A stretch of 6,609 nt of DNA, from contig WLCS01000052.1 of the NCBI GenBank assembly GCA_009705185.1, positions 1-6,609 of the forward strand, given 5' to 3'. Below, piece after piece: positions 1-4,644 of this stretch; position 1 is the stretch's first letter; each line of letters opens with the position of its first letter. The position numbers and the translations under genes were made by a program. The DNA comes from Actinomycetota bacterium. GTDB taxonomy: Bacteria; Actinomycetota; Actinomycetes; Nanopelagicales; Nanopelagicaceae. The notes under the pieces are model-generated. The model worked only from the letters and a program-made list of their open reading frames with translations, was not told where the DNA came from and made no database searches.

Positions 1-110
1 ACTGCGCCTTGATACGCAGCCATGGTGTGCTCGGGAAAATCAGCACTCGCCCCGCGGTGTGCGTAAATAAGCATGTGAGCGAGACTAGCAAAGAGATTAG
101 GCTTACCCCC
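1..110. other. Unassigned 5' edge / leader of pstP
   Basis: This stretch lies before the chosen pstP start and looks somewhat richer in G+C than the genes that follow. The pstP frame stays open through it to the window edge, with a TTG at 9, but the extra 34 residues show no PP2C similarity. Another forward frame stays open from base 2 to a TAA at 68-70 and could be the tail of an upstream gene; I do not recognise it. The reverse strand is also open from an ATG at 112-110 to the edge. A 5-bp inverted repeat (27-31 with 42-46, 10-nt loop) is too weak to call a terminator. I could find no tRNA T-loop or SRP RNA core on either strand. Confidence 0.4.
98..103 (+). promoter_or_regulatory. Candidate -10 box of a leaderless pstP promoter
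   Basis: TAGGCT matches the actinobacterial -10 pattern TANNNT and ends 7 nt before the ATG at 111, so transcription would begin at or next to the start codon. A 3/6 match to TTGACA (GTGAGC, 75-80) lies 17 nt upstream. No Shine-Dalgarno precedes the ATG; the bases just before it are CTTACCCCC, which fits leaderless translation. The motif is short, and support comes mainly from the same spacing recurring at other genes in this window. Confidence 0.35.
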
Positions 111-887
111 ATGAGTCAGCTCTTCTTCGCAACAACGGCGCGCTCGGCGACGGGTTTGGTGAGAAAAGGAAATGAAGACAGCGCATTTACTTCTCCGCGA
201 GTAATTGCAGTTGCTGACGGAATGGGCGGACATGCTGCAGGTGAAGTTGCATCACGGATTGCAATTACAAAACTTGCTGAAATTTCAGAAGTAATCACGC
301 ATCCTGATATTGATACTGAGTCAGCAGAAGATCTTTTTAGTAGTGCTCTTCATTCAATAGATCTTGAAATAAAATCTGAGGCCGATGAAAATTCTCAGCT
401 ATCTGGCATGGGAACAACACTTACTGCATTGTTTGCAATTGAAGAGAAAATTTCTTTAATGCACATTGGAGATTCACGAGCGTATCGCCTCCGCGGTAGT
501 TCTCTCGAGCAGCTCTCACTTGATCACACAGTAATTCAAGAATTGCTCAACCAAGGCGCTATTTCAGAAACTGATATAGCTACACACCCGCAGAGATCAG
601 TGTTGACACAGGTTTTGATGGGTGAAGGCATTGCAAGTGCGCCGCTACTCATTCTCGATGGGAAGATAAACGATAGGTACTTACTCTGTAGTGATGGCTT
701 AAGTTCTGTATTGAGCGACAAAGAAATCAAGAGTTTAATTAAGGCTAAAGACCGTCAGCAGGCAGTTGATGCACTCATTGATGCTACATATATCAATGGT
801 GCACCAGATAATGTCACAGTCATCATTGCCGACTTAGTCGACGAAAATTCAGAAAATGTCTCTCAAAAAATTGGTGCAGCGCAATGA
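111..887 (+). CDS. pstP: PP2C-family Ser/Thr protein phosphatase, short soluble PstP type
   Basis: This is a metal-dependent protein phosphatase of the PPM/PP2C family that removes phosphate from Ser/Thr kinases such as PknB and from their substrates. From ATG 111 it is 258 residues. Visible motifs in order are GLVRKGNEDS (15-24), ADGMGGHAAGE (35-45), SGMGTT (98-103), HIGDSRAYRLR (118-128), HPQRS (159-163), LLCSDGLS (191-198) and PDNVTVI (232-238). The metal-binding aspartates are probably D36, D121, D195 and D233. ATG 111 was chosen because homology begins directly after it, whereas the 34 upstream in-frame codons resemble nothing known. The protein ends about 20 residues after the last catalytic motif. 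It lacks the transmembrane helix and extracellular domain of mycobacterial PstP (about 500 residues), so it should be cytosolic. The stop overlaps the pknB start (ATGA), implying co-translation. The family call is very secure; the symbol rests on synteny. Confidence 0.93.
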   Translation: MSQLFFATTARSATGLVRKGNEDSAFTSPRVIAVADGMGGHAAGEVASRIAITKLAEISEVITHPDIDTESAEDLFSSALHSIDLEIKSEADENSQLSGMGTTLTALFAIEEKISLMHIGDSRAYRLRGSSLEQLSLDHTVIQELLNQGAISETDIATHPQRSVLTQVLMGEGIASAPLLILDGKINDRYLLCSDGLSSVLSDKEIKSLIKAKDRQQAVDALIDATYINGAPDNVTVIIADLVDENSENVSQKIGAAQ

Positions 888-2443
888 TGAATTCACTTCT
901 TGGAAGTCGATATCAGCTAGGCCAGATGATTGGCACTGGCGGAATGGCTGACGTATATATCGCACAAGATCAGAGACTTTCGCGAGAAGTTGCAGTCAAA
1001 ATTCTCAGAAGTGATTTGGCGAAAGATCCTTCTTTTGTTGCAAGATTTAGAAAAGAAGCAAAAGCTGCCGCAGGCCTTAATCATCCAGCGATTGTCGCCG
1101 TCTACGACTCTGGTGAAGAACCTGCTCCGTACATTGTTATGGAACTTGTTAATGGTCAGACACTGCGCGAAGTTATCCGTGAGTTACATTCAGATGGCTC
1201 TACATTGCCTTTGCAGAGAAGTTTAGAAATTGCTGAAGGAATTCTTGCTGGTCTTGAATACTCTCACGCACGCGGAATTATTCACCGAGATATTAAGCCA
1301 GCAAATGTCATGATCACAAATAGCGGTGATGTAAAAGTGATGGACTTTGGTATTGCGCGCGCAATGGATGATCTAGGTGCAACTCTTACAAGCACATGGA
1401 ATGTTGTTGGCACGGCTCAGTATTTGTCACCAGAACAAGCAGTGGGTGAACTCGCTGATTTACGAAGTGATATTTACTCCACTGGCTGCCTTCTCTTTGA
1501 ATTACTTACAGGCACTCCACCATTTAGCGGAGAAACTCCGGTCTCAATTGCATTTCAACATGCGAGTGCAACCGCGCCACGTGTTCGTACTTTCAATCCT
1601 GAATTACCAGAAGGTATTGAAACTGTATTGGCCGTCGCGCTGGCGAAAAAACCTGAAGATAGATATCAAAGCGCTCAAGCAATGCTCGACGATATTGCTC
1701 GCGTACGCGCAGGTGAAAAAGTTCTGACAAAAATTGCATCCGCACCTGCATTCACTAGAAAGTCTGCACTGATGTATGGCGGGGCATTCCTTGCCGCAAT
1801 AGCCCTTGCTCTCACAGGTTTCGTTATGAGCGGAAACTCAGATAATAACCTTCCCCAAATTCCAAGCGTTGTTGGTCTGAGCGAAGAAAAAGCTCGTGCA
1901 CTTCTTACAGATTATGTTGTAACAGTAAAACGTGCTCACGATGGCGTAATCCCACGAGACCGAATTGCTAGCCAGTTACCGCTTGCGACAACTCGCGTTA
2001 AAGCAGGCACATCTGTTGTTCTTACTATTTCAGATGGACCAGGTGAAGCCATTGTTCCCGATAATTTAATTGGTATGTCACTTATTGATGCACGATCTGC
2101 ACTTACCTCTGTTGGCCTACTCGTATCTCAAACAGTTGCCGCACCATCTGATCAACCACAAGGAACAGTTCTCGATGTAACTCCTGGAGTTGGCTCGGTT
2201 ACTGAAGCAGGAAGTTCTGTCATTCTTACTATTGCTAGCGGTGAAATCACGGTCCCGAATTTGATTGGTGTTGAAGCAATACAAGCAAAAACCTTGCTCA
2301 TTCAAGCAGGATTCTTGATCAAGGAATTTTATGATTTAGATTCCGAGCAGCCTGCTGGAGTTGTTATTCGACAGGCACCTGAAGCTGGTACTACTCAGAC
2401 AATTGGTAAGTCAGTAACCATTACGATCAATAAACAACCGTAA
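884..2443 (+). CDS. pknB: PknB-type transmembrane Ser/Thr kinase with three PASTA repeats
   Basis: This is a Hanks-type receptor kinase that phosphorylates cell-wall and division proteins. Its external PASTA repeats bind peptidoglycan fragments or muropeptides (known for the family). It has 519 residues. The kinase domain spans about 10-272: glycine loop IGTGGMADVY (16-25), ATP-site K39 in AVKI, helix-C E58, catalytic HRDIKPAN (134-141, D136), DFG (154-156), then GTAQYLSPEQ (176-185). Activation-loop threonines T169 and T171 align with the autophosphorylated T171/T173 of M. tuberculosis PknB, with the same loop length. One transmembrane helix lies at about 294-315. PASTA repeats occupy about 324-384, 388-451 and 456-517. 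Mycobacterial PknB has four PASTA repeats and a much longer juxtamembrane linker; here the linker is only about 20 residues. The start overlaps the pstP stop; a second ATG follows immediately. No clear ribosome site is seen, so translational coupling is likely. The identification is firm. Confidence 0.96.
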   Translation: MMNSLLGSRYQLGQMIGTGGMADVYIAQDQRLSREVAVKILRSDLAKDPSFVARFRKEAKAAAGLNHPAIVAVYDSGEEPAPYIVMELVNGQTLREVIRELHSDGSTLPLQRSLEIAEGILAGLEYSHARGIIHRDIKPANVMITNSGDVKVMDFGIARAMDDLGATLTSTWNVVGTAQYLSPEQAVGELADLRSDIYSTGCLLFELLTGTPPFSGETPVSIAFQHASATAPRVRTFNPELPEGIETVLAVALAKKPEDRYQSAQAMLDDIARVRAGEKVLTKIASAPAFTRKSALMYGGAFLAAIALALTGFVMSGNSDNNLPQIPSVVGLSEEKARALLTDYVVTVKRAHDGVIPRDRIASQLPLATTRVKAGTSVVLTISDGPGEAIVPDNLIGMSLIDARSALTSVGLLVSQTVAAPSDQPQGTVLDVTPGVGSVTEAGSSVILTIASGEITVPNLIGVEAIQAKTLLIQAGFLIKEFYDLDSEQPAGVVIRQAPEAGTTQTIGKSVTITINKQP

Positions 2444-2444
2444 A

Positions 2445-3074
2445 TTACTTAGAACTACCAACCACTGGCGATAAGCCTTCTGATTTCTTAACAGCATTTA
2501 AATCACCGCACTGCACTAACCAATTGGCAAGCATGTGATGTCCGTGCTCTGTAAGTACAGATTCAGGATGGAACTGCACTCCCTCAATGGGCAAAGTTTT
2601 ATGTCGCATTGACATAACAACTCCAGATTCAGTTGCACCAGTTACTTCGAGAACATCTGGCACTGTGTCACGTTCTACTGCAAGAGAGTGATATCTCGTT
2701 GCTGTAAACGGTGAAGGCAAATCTGCAAGAACTCCCTTTGCGTTATGAATTACTTGCGAAGTTTTTCCATGTAATAACTCTGGTGCTCTAGAAACTGTTG
2801 CACCGAATGCTTCACCAATTGCTTGATGGCCCAAACACACTCCGAAAAGAGGAATCGAATGTTCTGCACAGTAATTGATCATTTCAATACTTACGCCAGC
2901 TTTATCTGGTGTGCCAGGACCTGGCGAGATCAGAACCCCGTCATAGTTAGATGCTTCTTCTGCGCGAACTTCATCGTTACGGACAACCGTGCATTCGGCC
3001 CCTAATTGCGCCAGATATTGAACGAGATTAAAGACGAAGGAGTCATAGTTATCGATAACCAGGATTCGAGCCAT
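2445..3074 (-). CDS. trpG: Class I glutamine amidotransferase: anthranilate / aminodeoxychorismate synthase component II
   Basis: This glutaminase subunit releases ammonia from glutamine and passes it to a chorismate-using partner, either TrpE (anthranilate, tryptophan synthesis) or PabB (4-amino-4-deoxychorismate, folate synthesis). It has 209 residues from the start at 3074. Motifs are the N-terminal ILVIDNYDSFVFN (4-16), oxyanion loop SPGPGTP (50-56), nucleophile C80 in GVCLGHQ, TRYHSLAV (126-133), and catalytic H169/E171 in VQFHPESV. An in-frame ATG at 3104 would add ten residues, but homologues begin at the MARILVIDNYDSF-like start, so 3074 is preferred. No trpE or pabB is in view. The single copy beside pknB/crgA in Actinobacteria is usually named trpG and may serve both pathways, so pabA is an equally fair symbol. 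Its stop is one base from the pknB stop, tail to tail. Confidence 0.93.
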   Translation of the reverse strand: MARILVIDNYDSFVFNLVQYLAQLGAECTVVRNDEVRAEEASNYDGVLISPGPGTPDKAGVSIEMINYCAEHSIPLFGVCLGHQAIGEAFGATVSRAPELLHGKTSQVIHNAKGVLADLPSPFTATRYHSLAVERDTVPDVLEVTGATESGVVMSMRHKTLPIEGVQFHPESVLTEHGHHMLANWLVQCGDLNAVKKSEGLSPVVGSSK

Positions 3075-3080
3075 GCCGAT

Positions 3081-3109
3081 ATTGTGCTGTAACCTTGGCC
3101 CCATGCCAA
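3081..3109 (-). promoter_or_regulatory. Candidate leaderless promoter of trpG
   Basis: On the reverse strand TTGGCA (3109-3104, 5/6 match to TTGACA) is followed after exactly 17 nt by CACAAT (3086-3081, 4/6 match to TATAAT). The latter ends 6 nt before the ATG at 3074. This is the best-formed sigma70-type promoter in the window and places the transcription start at or next to the start codon. No Shine-Dalgarno is present. The -35 box overlaps codons 1-3 of the divergent crgA. Confidence 0.55.
3090..3095 (+). promoter_or_regulatory. Candidate -10 box of a leaderless crgA promoter
   Basis: TAACCT fits TANNNT and ends 7 nt before the crgA ATG at 3103, the same spacing as at pstP and the Fe-S gene. 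No convincing -35 is visible at 16-19 nt upstream. The bases before the ATG (CTTGGCCCC) contain no Shine-Dalgarno. The box lies inside the 17-nt spacer of the oppositely directed trpG promoter. Confidence 0.4.
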
Positions 3110-3369
3110 AGTCAAAGTTGCGTAAGAAGGTTCAGGAGCGTCACGCTCACGAAGAACAGCACCACGTAGAAGAAGTTTCACCACTACTCGAAAGTCCAAA
3201 GTGGTTAGCCCCTGTAATGGTCACCAATTTTCTAGTTGGCCTTTTCTGGATCGTTGTCTTCTATGTAAGCCAGACTCGCTATCCAATCCCAGGTATCGGC
3301 GCATGGAACATGATTATTGGCTTCAGCTTTATCGCAGTTGGTTTTTCTCTTGCAACCAAGTGGCGCTAA
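3103..3369 (+). CDS. crgA: Cell division protein CrgA
   Basis: CrgA is a small two-helix membrane protein of Actinobacteria. It joins the divisome, interacting with FtsZ, FtsQ, FtsI and others in mycobacteria, and modulates septation. It has 88 residues, near the family norm of about 85-95. It shows the characteristic basic start MPKSKLRKK (1-9) and a charged His/Glu-rich cytoplasmic stretch to about residue 29. Transmembrane helices lie at about 36-57 and 66-84 around a short Pro/Gly loop (YPIPGIGAWN), and the protein ends in a KWR like the terminal RW of homologues. An in-frame ATG at 3073 would add ten residues and overlap trpG; the PKSK-type N-terminus argues clearly for 3103. It lies in its usual place beyond the divergent trpG. 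It may be co-transcribed with the dehydrogenase gene 28 bp downstream, since no terminator hairpin lies between. Confidence 0.93.
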   Translation: MPKSKLRKKVQERHAHEEQHHVEEVSPLLESPKWLAPVMVTNFLVGLFWIVVFYVSQTRYPIPGIGAWNMIIGFSFIAVGFSLATKWR

Positions 3370-3397
3370 CTAAGAATCTTCTGAAACACTTCCTTCC

Positions 3398-4627
3398 ATG
3401 AGCAAAAATGTAAGGCGTCAATTTCCAAAACCTTCTGAGCTCGCACCGCTGCTGCAATTTTCACTACCTACTCTTCGTCGCAAGAAGCGCCGCTTAGAGA
3501 AGGCGTACACAATTTGGGATTTGCGCGACATCGCAAAGAAAAGAACTCCTCAAGGTCCTTTTGATTACACCGATGGTTCTGCAGAAAGTGAAGTAAGTCT
3601 TGAGCGCGCGCGCCAGGCTTATCGCGATCTTGAATTCATTCCAAGTATTTTAAAAGATGTATCAACTGCTGACCTGACTCGCACAAGCTTGGGTGAAACG
3701 TTTGCAATGCCAGTTGGTATTGCTCCAACTGGATTTACTCGCATGATGCAAACTGAAGGTGAAATCGCAGGAGCACGTGCGGCAGAAAAGTTCGGGATTC
3801 CTTTTACTCTCTCAACACTGGGCACAACAACTATTGAAGATGTAGTTGCTGCAGCACCCGGTGGTCGCAACTGGTTCCAGTTGTATATGTGGAAAGACCG
3901 CGAAGGAAGCATGGCTCTCGTAGAACGAGCAAAGCGCGCAGGTGTAAAGAATTTAATGTTGACTGTCGATGTCCCTGCCGCAGGTCAGAGAATTAGAGAT
4001 TACAGAAACGGACTTACAGTCCCGCCACGATTAACTGCAGGCACAATTGTGAATGCAATTCCTAAACCAGCGTGGTGGATTAACTTCCTGACAACACCAT
4101 CAATCGAATTTGCTTCCATGAAAAACTGGGAAGGCACTGTCGGAGAATTATTGGATTACATGTTCGACCCAACAATGACATGGGAAGACCTCAAATGGAT
4201 TCGCAAACAATGGGACGGAACTCTTACAGTAAAAGGAATCCAGAATTTAGAAGATGCAAAAATGGCTGCAGAGCTTGGTGCAGATTCAATTTTGCTCTCA
4301 AATCATGGTGGTCGCCAGCTCGATCGCGCTCCTGTAATGCTCCATCTCTTAAGTGATATCAAGAAAGAATTTAAGAAGGATTATGAAATACATATTGATA
4401 CAGGAATTATGCATGGCGCAGATGTTCTTGCTGCCGTGGCACTAGGTGCCCAATTTACTTATGTTGGAAGAGCTTATTTATACGGTCTCATGGCAGGTGG
4501 CCAGGACGGCGTTGAAAGAGCACTCGAAATTATGCGCACTCAAATGGTCAGAAATATGAAACTGCTTGGAGTTAATTCATTGGATGAACTGACACCTAAG
4601 CACGTGCGCTTCCTAAATCGCCAGTAA
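3398..4627 (+). CDS. lldD: LldD2-like FMN-dependent L-lactate / alpha-hydroxyacid dehydrogenase
   Basis: This flavoenzyme oxidises an L-2-hydroxyacid, most likely L-lactate to pyruvate, feeding electrons to the quinone pool. It is a 409-residue (beta/alpha)8 barrel. FMN and active-site motifs are FDYTDG (55-60), IAPTGFTRM (108-116), FQLYMW (160-165, Q161/Y163), LTVDVPAAGQRIRD (188-201), TVKGI (277-281, K279), catalytic SNHGGRQLD (301-309, base H303, substrate R306), DTGIMHGADV (334-343) and VGRAYLYGLMAGG (356-368). The extended N-terminus, the WWINFLTT loop and the DTGIM/RAYLYGLMAGG signatures match mycobacterial LldD2 (Rv1872c) as I remember it, rather than plant glycolate oxidase. Deviations from the broad family are Met/His where glycolate oxidase has two Arg near the FMN phosphate, and S61 where DGGA is usual. 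The start at 3398 has no Shine-Dalgarno; a weak AACACT (3385-3390) ends 7 nt before it. The exact substrate is unproven. Confidence 0.9.
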   Translation: MSKNVRRQFPKPSELAPLLQFSLPTLRRKKRRLEKAYTIWDLRDIAKKRTPQGPFDYTDGSAESEVSLERARQAYRDLEFIPSILKDVSTADLTRTSLGETFAMPVGIAPTGFTRMMQTEGEIAGARAAEKFGIPFTLSTLGTTTIEDVVAAAPGGRNWFQLYMWKDREGSMALVERAKRAGVKNLMLTVDVPAAGQRIRDYRNGLTVPPRLTAGTIVNAIPKPAWWINFLTTPSIEFASMKNWEGTVGELLDYMFDPTMTWEDLKWIRKQWDGTLTVKGIQNLEDAKMAAELGADSILLSNHGGRQLDRAPVMLHLLSDIKKEFKKDYEIHIDTGIMHGADVLAAVALGAQFTYVGRAYLYGLMAGGQDGVERALEIMRTQMVRNMKLLGVNSLDELTPKHVRFLNRQ

Positions 4628-4631
4628 CGAT

Positions 4632-4637
4632 TACTCT
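4632..4637 (+). promoter_or_regulatory. Candidate -10 box of a leaderless promoter for the Fe-S gene
   Basis: TACTCT fits TANNNT and ends 7 nt before the ATG at 4645, in the 17-bp gap after the dehydrogenase gene. No good -35 is seen 16-19 nt upstream (the sequence there is CTTCCT-like), and no Shine-Dalgarno is present. The gene could instead be read only from an upstream promoter as part of an operon. Confidence 0.33.
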
Positions 4638-4644
4638 TGCGTTT

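Noticed and set aside
27..46. Small inverted repeat GTGCT...AGCAC as a terminator
   Set aside because: Only 5 bp with a 10-nt loop and no following T-run; easily expected by chance.
9..110. TTG start at 9 giving a 292-residue phosphatase
   Set aside because: The added 34 residues show no PP2C similarity, while family homology begins right after ATG 111; the frame is simply open to the window edge.
1..110. tRNA, tmRNA or SRP RNA fragment near the window edge
   Set aside because: I looked for a T-loop (GTTCRA-type), a CCA-ended acceptor stem and the SRP core on both strands; none fits.
930..1727. Forward open frames at 930-1226 and 1377-1727 inside pknB
   Set aside because: They lie in another frame of a strongly conserved kinase, have no recognisable domain and are explained as shadows.
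1860..2440. PASTA-encoding region as a DNA tandem repeat
   Set aside because: The three repeats are related only at the protein-fold level; I see no long nucleotide repeat or sign of recent duplication.
3075..3104. Longer trpG (ATG at 3104) and longer crgA (ATG at 3073), which would overlap
   Set aside because: Both extensions are ten residues without family support; homologues start at the ILVIDNYDSF and PKSK regions, and the shorter starts have well-placed promoter motifs.
2117..3401. Short frames at 2117-2305 (-), 2823-3005 (+), 3002-3199 (-) and 3201-3401 (+)
   Set aside because: Each overlaps PASTA, TrpG or CrgA coding sequence out of frame and lacks protein-like character.
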